A stretch of 64,000 nt of DNA from CAVZGO01 sp963774935. Its GTDB lineage: Bacteria; Chloroflexota; Anaerolineae; Anaerolineales; UBA4823. Positions 36,415-46,387 of the stretch are shown here, piece by piece (position 1 is the stretch's first letter; every line of letters begins with the position of its first letter). Below the pieces are notes generated by a model, which searched no databases, was not told where the DNA came from, and saw only the letters and a program-made list of their open reading frames with translations. Location of the stretch: assembly GCA_963774935.1 (NCBI GenBank), contig CAVZGO010000007.1, forward strand, positions 310,001-374,000. Reading direction: 5' to 3'. The translations under genes and the position numbers were made by a program.

Positions 36415-38638
36415 ATGGCTTCCATGCTTGATGTGATCCAGGAAAGCTGGTTTCTGCCGCGCGATATCGTTTCCGATGGCTATGACCAGGCATTGAACCG
36501 GCTCGTTCAGGAAATGCACAGTGCTGGAATGACCGTAAACATCCATGCCTACCCCACTGGTGAGACCTGCTGGACATGGCGGGTACCAGAGAAATGGACC
36601 TGCCTGGAAGCACATATGGAGAAACTGGATGGCAGGCGGTTGCTCGATTATGCCGACCACCCGCTGCACGCCGTTTCTTATTCCTTGCCGTATGAAGGGC
36701 TGGTCAGCCGGGATGAGTTGCTTCGCCACTTACACGTCCATCCACGCCTGCCGGAGGCTGTCCCGTTTGTCTTCAAGTATTACGACCGTGACTGGGGCTT
36801 GTGCACGACCCAGCGTCTGCGGGACTCCCTTGATGAAGATGCCTATCGAGTGACTATCCGCACCCGGTTTGAACCGGGGATGTTGAAAGTGGCTGAAGCC
36901 GTGATTCCGGGTGAAAGTCAGGAGACCTTTGTCCTGGTAGCCCACCTGTGCCACCCAGGCATGGTGAACGATGACCTGAGTGGGGTGGTGGTTGGGCTGG
37001 ATGTGATGAGATCTTTAGCGGCTAAAGCCCGGCAGCGCCCACTGTATTACACCTACCGATTCCTGATCCTGCCAGAAACGATCGGCTCGGTGGCGTATTT
37101 GAGCCACAACGAGGCTCTGATCCCATCTATGGTCGGGGGATTGTTCCTCGAAATGTTGGGCAATCCATCTCCACACGCGTTACAGGGTTCTTTTCAGCCC
37201 GACAGCCAGGCTGATCGCTGCCTGACATCCGCCTTTCAGGGACTTGATCCGCTCTCACTGCTTCCAGGAGGCTACCAGGGTGCCTACCGGACGATCATCG
37301 ATAATGACGAGCGCCAGTTCAATTCTCCGGGTGTACGAGTGCCCATGCTCTCCCTGTCCCGTGTAGAAGCCCCCAAAGCCAGCGGGAGACCACCCTATCC
37401 GGAATACCATTCCAGTGCTGACAACCCTTCCATCATCAGCCAGGAAAGACTGGAAGACTCGCGCCAGATGGTGCTCGGGCTGCTGGATGCCTGGGAGAAA
37501 AACCAATATATCGTCAACAAGTTTAAAGGGGAAATCTTTTGTTCTGGTTACGGTATCTGGATCGATTATCGCATTAACCCACAGGGACACCGGCGGCTGT
37601 TCGAAATTATGGAGCGCTGTGACGGTGAGCGAACCGTCGCAGATATTGCCAGTGAATTGAATATTCCCTTCCAATCCGTATGGGAGATTGCTGCCTTGCT
37701 GGCAGAAAAGGACCTGGTGGCGTTCAGCCGCCAGTCTATGCCGACCTCACCGCGACGCGCTGGAGCCCAGGTTTTGACCCCTTATCACACCATCAAAGGC
37801 TGGATCAAGAGCGCTCGCTGGCAGGTACGCCGGGCTGGCACAGCGCTGCACTGGGGTTCTGCTACGCTAGCTGCTATGCCTGTCGTCCTGGGTAATGCCA
37901 TGCCGAAGTCAGGCTCGCACCTGATCATCCAGGTGTCTGCATGGACTAACACACCTGGGGCCTTTCGTTAACCCTGGTTTCCCTCCAGTGAATTGCTCCG
38001 AAGACAATTCCAAGCTGACCGACCAGCAGATCGTAGCCAACCTGTTGCGCATGCGTCCCGGGGATATTGGTTACGGCTACATCAGCGCACAGGAGCCGTT
38101 CCTTTCTGTGCTCACCCGCCCCGACCGGGCGACAGTCTTCGTTTACCGTGATCCACGCGACATGGTCATCTCGCATATTTTCTATGCCACCCAGATGCAC
38201 GCCGGGCACTGGATGCACCGTTATTACACCGAAACGCTGCATACCATGGAAGAGCGCATTAACGCAGCCATCCTCGGCGTAGAAACTCCTGGCACTGAGC
38301 TGACCCCACTCCGCCAGCGCTACGAAGGTTACATGGGATGGCTCGATCAACCGCAGGTGCTCAACTTGCGCTTCGAAGACTTAATTCTCAACCGCGAGGC
38401 TGCTTTCAGCCAGCTACTTGATTATCTTGCCGGGCGCGGCTTTACCCCGCGAATCTCACGCCCGGAAGCGATCGCCACTTTGCACCAGGCAATTGCACCC
38501 AAGAAATCTGGCACCTTCCGCAAAGGCAAGCCGGGTAACTGGCGCGAGCACTTTACCCCGGCCAACATCACCCTGTTCAAAGAGAATACCGGGGATTTAT
38601 TAATCCGATTGGGCTATGAGACAAGCCAGGACTGGTAG
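36415..38638 (+). CDS. DUF4910 M28-like peptidase fused to a sulfotransferase domain (frameshifted)
   Basis: Residues 1-430 match the DUF2172/DUF4910 aminopeptidase-like family: LVAHLCHPGMVNDDLSG (His and Asp metal ligands), ILPETIGS, EMLGNPSPH and PYPEYHSSADNPSII. A winged-helix domain follows (CDGERTVADIASELNI). The frame then runs directly into a sulfotransferase: AMPKSGSHLIIQV (5' PAPS loop). One extra T at 37936 shifts the frame; without it the chain continues VLHGLTHLGPFVNPGF to the 3' motif VYRDPRDMVISH and LLIRLGYETSQDW, about 740 residues in all. Whether one chain or two is made naturally cannot be decided, since a lost stop is also possible. The peptidase half may act on the aminoacyl decoration. 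Confidence 0.75.
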
Positions 38639-38707
38639 ACTTTGGAGATAGGCTCTCTCCCTACGCCCTCCAGCCCAATACAATCAGGCAGCTCTGCGCA
38701 ATTACGC

Positions 38708-39574
38708 ATGCAAGCGCGCCTGGTGCGGCGCTGGCTGCGCCGGCTGACACAACAGGCGCGCTTCCGGCAGTTATCCCTGGCGGGAGTACCCGTATTATTT
38801 GCCAATTCATTCCCCAAGAGCGGTACACACCTTCTCACTCAAATACTGGAGGGGTTTGCAAGGCTGGGTCCAGCGGTGATCAGCGGTTTACCAGCAATCG
38901 TCACGTATCAGGGCAATACCGGCTACGAGCGCCCACCTCAGGAAATTCTGGCTGACCTCAACCGCCTACTACCAGCAGATATCGCCTATGGTCACTTACA
39001 TGCTCAGCCAGAGGTGGTATCTCATCTGAACCAGCCTGGCTTTGCGACTTATTTCATCTTGCGAGACCCACGTGACGTCGTCGTATCGCATGTGCACTAC
39101 ATCACCGAGATGGAACCCAATCATATCCATCACCGGTATTACACAGAAGAGCTGCACACCTTTGACGAGCGCCTGCGCACCAGCATCCAGGGCATTCCCT
39201 ATCCAAACATTCCATTTCCCGATATAGCTGCCCGGTTCCAACCCTTCCTCGGCTGGCTGGATCAAGCGCAAGTGCTGACCCTGCGTTATGAGGATTTCAT
39301 CACCGATCGGGATGGATCGCTTGGGAAAGTGCTGGACCATGCTGTACAGGCTGGCTTTCCGCTGGGAGGCAAGAAAAACACTGCACAGCTTACCCGTCAA
39401 GCCGCTTTACAAGTCTTGGCAGACAGCATTGACCCGCAGCGCTCTCCCACTTTCCGCTCCGGCAAGATCGGTGGCTGGAAAGCAAAATTCTCGGATGAAA
39501 ATACCCACCTGTTCAAAGAAATCAGCGGCGATCTTCTGATGCGCCTGGGGTATGAGCAAGACAATGACTGGTGA
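38708..39574 (+). CDS. Sulfotransferase
   Basis: This protein of about 288 residues has the 5' PAPS loop FANSFPKSGTHLLTQIL near residue 38 and the 3' motif YFILRDPRDVVVSHVHY near residue 115, and ends GDLLMRLGYEQDNDW. It is a close paralog of the sulfotransferase half of the preceding fusion: both share YYTE-L-HT and the same ending. This indicates tandem duplication followed by divergence. ATG 38708 gives an N-terminus aligned with the paralog; a TTG at 38642 would add 22 residues. No strong RBS settles the choice. Confidence 0.85.
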   Translation: MQARLVRRWLRRLTQQARFRQLSLAGVPVLFANSFPKSGTHLLTQILEGFARLGPAVISGLPAIVTYQGNTGYERPPQEILADLNRLLPADIAYGHLHAQPEVVSHLNQPGFATYFILRDPRDVVVSHVHYITEMEPNHIHHRYYTEELHTFDERLRTSIQGIPYPNIPFPDIAARFQPFLGWLDQAQVLTLRYEDFITDRDGSLGKVLDHAVQAGFPLGGKKNTAQLTRQAALQVLADSIDPQRSPTFRSGKIGGWKAKFSDENTHLFKEISGDLLMRLGYEQDNDW

Positions 39575-40575
39575 GAAGAATGGGAGTGCTGGAGAGCAAG
39601 ATTTAGAGAAACCTGCATATTCTATCGTCATCCGCGCATACAACGAAGAACAGCATCTGCCGCGTTTGCTAGAAGGCATACTGCACCAGGAAGCCTCTGA
39701 TGCCTCTCCTGACCAAAAACCGGGGGAAATTATCCTGGTTGATTCAGGCTCGACGGATGGCACCCTGGGAATTGCATCCCGCTACCCGGTCCGGGTAGTC
39801 AATATTCAACCCGAGGATTTCACCTTCGGACGCTCGCTTAACCTCGGCATCTCTCATGCCCGCAGCGACCTGGTAGTGATTGCCAGTGCACATGTGTACC
39901 CGGTCTATCCAGATTGGCTGGAGAAACTGCTGGCGCCATTCTCCGATCCCCAGGTAGCATTGGTGTACGGCAAGCAGCGCGGTGGAACCGATGCAAAATT
40001 CTCAGAACAGCAAATTTTTAGCCCGCTGGTATCCTGATCATTCAGATCTGCGCCAGCGCCAGCCGTTTTGCAACAACGCCAACGCTGCCATCCGCCGGGT
40101 GATCTGGCAGCAGCACCCGTATGACGAAACACTCACCGGATTGGAAGACCTGGAATGGGCGAATTGGGCTGTCCGCCAGGGCTATGTGATTGCATATTGT
40201 GCTGAAGCTGAAATTATCCACGTTCATGATGAAACTCCCCGTGCCGTGTACAACCGCTACCGGCGTGAAGGGATGGCATTCAAGCGGATTTTTCCTTTAG
40301 AGCGATTTGACTTATTCGACTTAGCCGGCATGGTCACTACCAACATCGCCAGTGATGCCTGGCATGCCGCACACCAACACAAGCTTTGGTCAAGCCTGAT
40401 CAATATCTTCTGGTTTCGCTGGATGCAGTTCTGGGGCACCTATCAAGGCTACCGCCGGTCAGGTCCCCTGACCTGGCATCTTCGCCAGACATTCTATTAT
40501 CCTCACAGCCTGGATCACCCTCTACCGCCTTCCAAACGCGATGTTAAACCGATCGAGTATCCAGGAGCAGAGTAG
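39552..40575 (+). CDS. Family 2 glycosyltransferase (frameshifted in a T run)
   Basis: The first frame has YSIVIRAYNEEQHLPRLLE, IILVDSGSTDGTLGIA and FGRSLNLGISHARSDLVV, classic GT2 features, with SAHVYP where many relatives have a DxD. It stops at 40037. Removing one T from the five-T run 40015-40019 continues the chain as ARWYPDHSDLRQRQPFCNNAN and LTGLEDLEWANWAVRQG, giving 340 residues. Start ATG 39552 overlaps the sulfotransferase end; ATG 39564 is an alternative. The gene probably adds one sugar of the repeat unit. Confidence 0.82.
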
Positions 40576-40638
40576 AATATATCTACATTCTGCCATGCAG
40601 ATAATACCTTACAGCTCAAATAATTACCTACCTGTAAT

Positions 40639-41346
40639 ATGAATATGAAAACTGTAGCCCTTGTTCCCATGCGCCATCACTCTCAACGAGTACCCGGCAA
40701 GAATTATCGCTTGTTAGCCGGGAAACCGCTCTATCAGCACATCCTAGGCGCCCTCCAGGCAGTCCCCGAGATAGATGAGATCATAGTCGATACTGACAGC
40801 CCGGTTATTCTGGATGGATTGCGCGAATTCCCGCGCGCTCGGGCTGTAGTGACTGTAATAGAACGTCCTGAGCACCTGAGCGCTGACGATGTACCGATGA
40901 ATGAAATCCTGGCTTATGATACCGCCCAGGTAGAAGCAGATTTTTACCTTCAAACCCACAGCACGAATCCCTTGCTGCGTCCACAGACGATTTCCAAAGC
41001 AATCCAGGCGCTCACCTCCAATTACCCGGCTTACGATTCCCTTTTCTCAGTTACACGCCTGCAAACTCGCCTGTGGGACCAGCTCGGTCGGGCGATCAAT
41101 CATAACCCGGCGATTTTGCTGCAAACCCAGGATTTGCCTCCTGTATACGAGGAAAATTCCTGCATATACATTTTCAGTCGCTCAAACCTGCTGGCTCGCA
41201 GAAATCGGCTTGGCGAGCGACCTTTGATGTTTGAGATCGACGCGTCCGAAGCCTGGGATATCGACGATGAGATCGATTTCACCATCGTTGATACGCTTGC
41301 CAGAACCTTTGCTGCCAGCAATTCTAAGCCACCGGATAACATCTGA
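40639..41346 (+). CDS. NeuA-like cytidylyltransferase, divergent
   Basis: This 235-residue protein resembles acylneuraminate cytidylyltransferases: VALVPMRHHSQRVPGKNYRLL replaces the usual ARGGSK-type loop, followed by KPLYQHILGAL and YLQTHSTNPLLRP and an ending DIDDEIDFTIVDTL. The altered nucleotide loop (MRHHSQRVPGKN) sets it apart from the other three in the window and suggests a different acid as substrate. Four genes from here to 43906 follow closely and look like one small pathway. Start 40639 or the ATG at 40645. Confidence 0.8.
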   Translation: MNMKTVALVPMRHHSQRVPGKNYRLLAGKPLYQHILGALQAVPEIDEIIVDTDSPVILDGLREFPRARAVVTVIERPEHLSADDVPMNEILAYDTAQVEADFYLQTHSTNPLLRPQTISKAIQALTSNYPAYDSLFSVTRLQTRLWDQLGRAINHNPAILLQTQDLPPVYEENSCIYIFSRSNLLARRNRLGERPLMFEIDASEAWDIDDEIDFTIVDTLARTFAASNSKPPDNI

Positions 41347-41434
41347 TCAATCATCGACTGAACATCTGCATAACTAGTTCATCCTTCATCCCTAAAAATC
41401 CAAACAACGAAGCGCTTTCACGCCTGGAAATCTT

Positions 41435-42397
41435 ATGACCACGATCCTGTTCTCTGCTCCATATATGATCCCTTTCCTTGACCGTTTTCGTCCGGTCCTG
41501 GAATCATATGGGTTGAATCTGATCGTCGCACCGGTTCAAGAGCGGTTGGAAGAGGATCAAATCCTTGCATTTGCCGGTCAGTTTGATGGTGCAGTGTGTG
41601 GTGATGACCGTTACAGCGCCCGGGTGCTCGAAGCCTGTGCCCCCAGGCTGAAGACGATCTCAAAATGGGGCACAGGAATCGACTCTATTGATCAGCAAGC
41701 CGCCGCCCGCCTGGGAATCAGCATCGGGCGTACTCCCAACGCCTTCACTTTGCCGGTAGCAGATACGGTTATGGGCTATCTGCTCGCCTTTGCCCGCCGC
41801 CAGCCATGGATGGACCACATGATGAAATCTGGCACCTGGGAAAAAATTCCCGGGCGCTCGTTAAGTGAATGCAGCCTGGGTGTTGTGGGGATTGGCAATT
41901 GTGGCAAAGCGATCCTGCGCCGGGCGCATGCCTTTGGGATGCAGTTGCTGGGAAACGATATCATTGATATCGCTCCGGATTTCTTGCTGGAAAACCACAT
42001 AGAGTTTATTTCCTTGCCCGACTTACTGCAGCGTTCAGATTTCGTCAGCCTCAATTGCGATTTGAATCCTACCAGCCACCACCTGATAAATGCAACCACT
42101 CTACAGATGATGAAGCCATCAGCCATCTTGATCAACACATCTCGTGGGCCTGTTGTTGATGAAGCTGCCCTGGTGCAGGCACTGCAGGATGGCGTGATCG
42201 CTGGAGCTGCCCTGGACGTTTTCGAAGTTGAGCCCTTGCCAGAGAACAGCCCATTAAAGCAGATGGACAATGTACTGCTTGCTCCTCACAATGCCAACTC
42301 CAGCCCCGCTGCGTGGGAACGCGTCCATTGGAATACCATCCGTAATCTGCTGGAAGGGTTAGGAATATCAAGCGAGGGTTTGAAGCAATTTGTTTAA
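41435..42397 (+). CDS. D-isomer-specific 2-hydroxyacid dehydrogenase (SerA-like)
   Basis: This 320-residue protein has the NAD-binding GVVGIGNCGKAILRRAHAFG near residue 148, catalytic Arg in LINTSRGPVVDEAAL, Glu in LDVFEVEPLP and His in LLAPHNANSS. It would interconvert a 2-hydroxy acid and a 2-oxo acid. Lying between a cytidylyltransferase and a phosphodiesterase-like gene, it is unlikely to serve serine synthesis and may prepare an acid that becomes a substituent of the glycan (inference). The gene ends eight bases inside the next one. Confidence 0.88.
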   Translation: MTTILFSAPYMIPFLDRFRPVLESYGLNLIVAPVQERLEEDQILAFAGQFDGAVCGDDRYSARVLEACAPRLKTISKWGTGIDSIDQQAAARLGISIGRTPNAFTLPVADTVMGYLLAFARRQPWMDHMMKSGTWEKIPGRSLSECSLGVVGIGNCGKAILRRAHAFGMQLLGNDIIDIAPDFLLENHIEFISLPDLLQRSDFVSLNCDLNPTSHHLINATTLQMMKPSAILINTSRGPVVDEAALVQALQDGVIAGAALDVFEVEPLPENSPLKQMDNVLLAPHNANSSPAAWERVHWNTIRNLLEGLGISSEGLKQFV

Positions 42398-43139
42398 AAT
42401 CGTGGCACATCGAGGCGCCCCGGAATTTGCGCCCGAGAACACCCTGCCGGCATTTACCCGTGCTCTGGAGCTTGGCGCGGATGCAATTGAGCTCGATGTG
42501 CGCTTGACTGCCGACCAGGTGCCCGTCGTATTTCACTACTTTTATCTTGATGACCATACTTCTCTCTCGGGACCGATTTTCCAGCATCCATGGAAAGAAT
42601 TATCTCAAGTTAAAGTTCGTCAACCCAACCATCCGGAAATCGCAGAAGCAAGGCTTTCGACACTGGACGAGGTGCTAGAAGCCATGTCAGGGAAAATTGG
42701 ATTGGAAATCGAAATTAAAGGCCCTGAACCCATCTGCGTAGAGTTAATTGCAATCATTCTAAATAATCACCCGGATGCATTTGAGAACATCGAAATAACA
42801 TCCTATGAAACCACCCTGTTAGAGCGCTTCCAGGCACTGCTGCCGGGTGTGCCGTGTGATTTGTTAATTCCACTCAATGATCCCTGGATGAAACCAGACG
42901 TAATGGCATACACGGCTTTACAGCGCGGGAAATTAGCTGGGGCACGCGCCATTCATCTGCACGCCAGCCAGTTATCTCTCGATGCGGTCTGCGCAATTCG
43001 AGCAGGTGGCTGCGATGCGCATGCCTGGGGAATTAATGACATCCAGGCTTTAAACACAGCATATAATCTGCAGATCGAGCGAATTTGCACCGATAACCTG
43101 CAACAGGCTTTAGAATTTCGTGAGGAAATAAGAACATGA
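42390..43139 (+). CDS. Glycerophosphodiester phosphodiesterase-family protein
   Basis: This 249-residue TIM barrel has VAHRGAPEFAPENTLPAF and AIELDVRLTADQVPVVFH, the GDPD signatures, and later GLEIEIKGPE and the closing ERICTDNLQQAL. The usual HD pair after VVFH reads HYFYLDDHT here, so one acidic residue of the standard metal/acid site is displaced and activity may differ. TTG 42390 is the start that keeps the conserved first strand. The enzyme would release an alcohol phosphate from a glycerophosphodiester, or perhaps act on a phosphodiester in the glycan pathway. Confidence 0.82.
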   Translation: MFKIVAHRGAPEFAPENTLPAFTRALELGADAIELDVRLTADQVPVVFHYFYLDDHTSLSGPIFQHPWKELSQVKVRQPNHPEIAEARLSTLDEVLEAMSGKIGLEIEIKGPEPICVELIAIILNNHPDAFENIEITSYETTLLERFQALLPGVPCDLLIPLNDPWMKPDVMAYTALQRGKLAGARAIHLHASQLSLDAVCAIRAGGCDAHAWGINDIQALNTAYNLQIERICTDNLQQALEFREEIRT

Positions 43140-43906
43140 ATAATGTCTCAACCACCAAGACCGTATTGATTACTGGCGCTGCTGGCGGGATCGGTCGCGC
43201 CACTGTTCAGCTTTTTGCAGAAAATGGCTGGCGCGTGATCGGCGTCGATCGCGCCGGGTTTGGCAATGGCTTTCCCAGTAATGGCCTTTACATACAGCTT
43301 GATATCGCTGAGGGAGAGAATATGCAAGCCATTTTTCACCAGGCGAACCTGTTCACCGACCATCTGGACGCCCTGGTGAACAATGCCGCTGTGCAGATCG
43401 CCAAGCCTATTCTCGAGACATCGGTGAATGAATGGGATATGACCATGGCATCCAACTTGCGCTCGGTCTTTTTGGGCGTTAAGTTAGCCCATCCATTGTT
43501 CGTTGCCGCGAATGGCGGCGCCATTGTCAATGTCTCTTCTGTTCATGCTGTCGCCACATCGGCAAACATCGCCGCATATGCCACCAGCAAAGGTGGTTTA
43601 CTGGCACTCACCCGTGCCCTGGCAATCGAGTTTGCCCCGGATAATATTCGGGTCAATGCCATCCTGCCCGGTGCAGTGGATACACCCATGCTGCGAGCTG
43701 GCTTGAATCGCGGCCATGTCCAGGGCAGCGATATCCTGCAGCGCCTGGACAACCTCGCTCGCAAGACGGTCATCGGTCGGGTAGGTCAACCGCAAGAAAT
43801 TGCTCAAGCCATCTATTTCCTGGCAGATCCTGCACAGTCCTCCTTCATGACCGGTCAAGCATTGATTGTTGATGGCGGCGCCACCTGTCGCTTGAGCACC
43901 GAATAA
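43136..43906 (+). CDS. Classical SDR-family oxidoreductase
   Basis: This 256-residue protein has the cofactor motif LITGAAGGIGRATVQ, the structural NNAAV, the active site Ser in VSSVHAVA with YATSKGG (Tyr-x3-Lys) and the C-terminal MTGQALIVDGG. It starts by an ATGA overlap with the phosphodiesterase gene. It differs from the SDR at 27334 in lacking the long insert before the active-site tyrosine. Probable role: oxidation or reduction of a sugar or hydroxy-acid intermediate in the 40639-43906 set. Confidence 0.87.
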   Translation: MNNVSTTKTVLITGAAGGIGRATVQLFAENGWRVIGVDRAGFGNGFPSNGLYIQLDIAEGENMQAIFHQANLFTDHLDALVNNAAVQIAKPILETSVNEWDMTMASNLRSVFLGVKLAHPLFVAANGGAIVNVSSVHAVATSANIAAYATSKGGLLALTRALAIEFAPDNIRVNAILPGAVDTPMLRAGLNRGHVQGSDILQRLDNLARKTVIGRVGQPQEIAQAIYFLADPAQSSFMTGQALIVDGGATCRLSTE

Positions 43907-43934
43907 CATTCCTTCGATTTCGACTTAACAGCTA

Positions 43935-44813
43935 ATGACAGATCTTCAACCAGGTTTTCGCCAGAATTTAAAGATGATCACCCCTGCACCTGTCTGGCAC
44001 GCTGCCAGCGCTGCTCGATATGCACTGCAACGCGCAGCGCAGTGGCCCGCTGCAACGTTCCATCCTTTGCGTCGTGCTAGCATCCGGCAGTTGTCCCAAT
44101 ACCAGGACATCCATCGCGGCAAGCGCTGCTTCATCATCGGTAATGGCCCCAGTCTCAAAAACACCGACCTGTCGTTGCTCAAAGATGAGTTTACATTCGG
44201 AATGAATCGTATCTACCTGATGTTTCCTGAGCTGGGCTTCCTCACCACCTATTTTCTCACCGTGAACAGCCTAGTGATTGAGCAGTGCGCCCAGGATATC
44301 CATGATTTACCCATACCCAAGTTTCTCTCCTGGCGCTCGCACCCGCTGATTGAGCCGGCACCTGATATGATGTTTTTACATACGACGTATACCGGACCGT
44401 GCTTTGCCAAAGACGTTCGCGGCCGGCTGTGGGAAGGCGCGACGGTTACCTATGTTGCTTTGCAGTTGGCGTATTATATGGGTTTCGAGCAGGTTATCCT
44501 GATCGGCGTCGACCACAATTACCCCACGAAAGGTAAGCCAAACACCACCATCGTCTCTCAAGGCGACGATCCCAACCACTTCAATGCCAACTACTTCGGA
44601 AAAGGATTCCGCTGGCAGCTTCCCGACCTGGACACCTCTGAGCACAGCTACACCCTGGCTCGGGAAACCTACCTTGCTGCTGGACGACAGGTATCGGATG
44701 CCACGGTTGGCGGTAAGCTCACCATCTTTCCCAAAGTGGATTACCTTTCCTTATTCCCGGCTCATACCAGCTCCGGAAGTGAAAAGAATCAGGATAATCA
44801 AGCATCATTATGA
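43935..44813 (+). CDS. DUF115 / MptE-like protein
   Basis: This 292-residue protein has the DUF115 signatures CFIIGNGPSLKNTDLSLL near residue 68 and FEQVILIGVDHNYPTKGKP near 195. The family is named for an archaeal hydroxymethylpterin diphosphokinase but also includes many proteins of glycan loci that probably transfer sugars such as sialic acids (the motorility-associated Maf family is a relative). Here a glycan role is much more likely than pterin synthesis. It overlaps the next gene by four bases. Confidence 0.75.
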   Translation: MTDLQPGFRQNLKMITPAPVWHAASAARYALQRAAQWPAATFHPLRRASIRQLSQYQDIHRGKRCFIIGNGPSLKNTDLSLLKDEFTFGMNRIYLMFPELGFLTTYFLTVNSLVIEQCAQDIHDLPIPKFLSWRSHPLIEPAPDMMFLHTTYTGPCFAKDVRGRLWEGATVTYVALQLAYYMGFEQVILIGVDHNYPTKGKPNTTIVSQGDDPNHFNANYFGKGFRWQLPDLDTSEHSYTLARETYLAAGRQVSDATVGGKLTIFPKVDYLSLFPAHTSSGSEKNQDNQASL

Positions 44814-46387
44814 CGGATACAGTAGAGACAACTCCTCAATCTGATAAGAAACAACCATCCCACACTTCCTCCAGAGTGTATCTGGCTTGGGTTGGTGCTG
44901 CGCTCATGCTGCTCCTTGGGTTTGGCTTGCGCATGTATGATCTGACCGACCAGCCGATTGACTTCCACCCTACCCGCCAGCTGCGCAGCGCCATTGTTGC
45001 CCGCGGCATGTATTACAAAATGCTCCCCGATGCCGATCCTGCCCTGCGCGAGCAGGCAATTAACTACTGGTACTCCACCGGTCAATACGAACCATCCATC
45101 CTGGAATACCTGACTGCCAGGGTTTACCTCATGTTGGATGGCGAGAACCTGTGGGTTGCGCGGGTGATCAACTCCATATTTTGGGTGCTTGCCGGTCTGG
45201 CACTGTTCGACCTCGCCCGCAGAGCCACCTCACCGGCGGCTGCACTGTTAGCCCTGGCTTATTTCATGGTGCTGCCATTCGCCGTACAGGCCAGCCGCTC
45301 CTTCCAGCCTGACCCTGGCATGACCATGTGGATCGTGCTGGCAGCTTATACGCTGTACCGCTGGTCGGAAACTGCCACACAACCCCGAAAATCCTGGATC
45401 TGGGCGATCCTGGCTGGGCTGACAGGTGGTCTGGCAGTCTTCACCAAGTTCCCGGCAGCTTACATGGTGGGCGCCGCCGCGGTGGCAATGGTGCTATTTA
45501 CGCTGGGGTGGAAACGCTTCTGGCGTAATCCACAGGTCTGGCTGATGGCAGTAATCATGGTCACCCCTACGCTGCTCTTTTATTTGAACCGCCAGGGACG
45601 CGCCTCAGAATATCTCGACAGCTGGACCATCGCCCTCTCGCACTTGCTGCTCGATCCATCCCTATATGTTCGCTGGCTGAACCTGGTCCAAAACCTGATG
45701 GGCATGGCTGCCCTTGTAGCTGGACTGGTAGGAGTTGTAATCGCCCGAGGGCGCTACCGCTGGTTGTTAATCAGCCTGTGGATCGGATACTTCCTCTACG
45801 GGTTATTTCTGCCGTATCAGATGTACACCCACTCTTACTATCATATCCAGCTTATCTCTGTAATTGCTCTATCGCTTGCGCCGCTTTTCGAGCTAATTAT
45901 TGAGCGTGTCCGCATTGGCGTTGATAAACCACAGCGTTTTTGGCAGGCTTTATTTGTCATGATCATCCTGGTAGCACTGGTGTTCACCAGTTGGTTGTCC
46001 ATTGCTGAATTCTCGCGCGAGGATTATCGCAGTGAACCAGCCCACTGGGAGAACATTGCCTCATTGCTACCTAGCGACGGGAAAATTGTCGCACTCACCC
46101 AGGATTATGGTTATCCACTCATGTACTACGGCTGGCGAAAAGTCACCCTGTGGCCTAACCGTGGTGAACGCACGCTTTCATCCCTGCGTGGCAGCGTTAA
46201 GGAGTTTGAGCAGTACCTGGCAAAACGCATCGAAGGCAAATCATACTTCCTGATCACTGCTTTTGGCCAGTTCAATGACCAGCCCGATCTGAAACAGGCT
46301 CTGGCAGAGCGGTTTCCCGTCTTTGCCGAAGGTGACGGCTACTTGATCTACGATTTAGAGCAACCGCTCAACACCAGCTCACCTTGA
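44810..46387 (+). CDS. GT39-family (ArnT/PMT-like) membrane glycosyltransferase
   Basis: This 525-residue protein has about eleven spans. After the first span comes MYDLTDQPIDFHPTRQLRSA, an acidic and aromatic periplasmic loop typical of GT39 enzymes that use polyprenyl-phosphate sugars. YHIQLISVIALSLAPLF appears late, and a short soluble C-terminal domain ends with AEGDGYLIYDLEQPL. It would add a sugar to the glycan on the outer face of the membrane. Two more proteins of this type follow at 49229 and 51479. Confidence 0.8.
   Translation: MTDTVETTPQSDKKQPSHTSSRVYLAWVGAALMLLLGFGLRMYDLTDQPIDFHPTRQLRSAIVARGMYYKMLPDADPALREQAINYWYSTGQYEPSILEYLTARVYLMLDGENLWVARVINSIFWVLAGLALFDLARRATSPAAALLALAYFMVLPFAVQASRSFQPDPGMTMWIVLAAYTLYRWSETATQPRKSWIWAILAGLTGGLAVFTKFPAAYMVGAAAVAMVLFTLGWKRFWRNPQVWLMAVIMVTPTLLFYLNRQGRASEYLDSWTIALSHLLLDPSLYVRWLNLVQNLMGMAALVAGLVGVVIARGRYRWLLISLWIGYFLYGLFLPYQMYTHSYYHIQLISVIALSLAPLFELIIERVRIGVDKPQRFWQALFVMIILVALVFTSWLSIAEFSREDYRSEPAHWENIASLLPSDGKIVALTQDYGYPLMYYGWRKVTLWPNRGERTLSSLRGSVKEFEQYLAKRIEGKSYFLITAFGQFNDQPDLKQALAERFPVFAEGDGYLIYDLEQPLNTSSP

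Noticed and set aside
44810..46387. Calling the GT39-like protein ArnT
   Set aside because: The fold and first loop fit the broad family, but nothing in the sequence points to aminoarabinose or lipid A, and there are no arn genes nearby.
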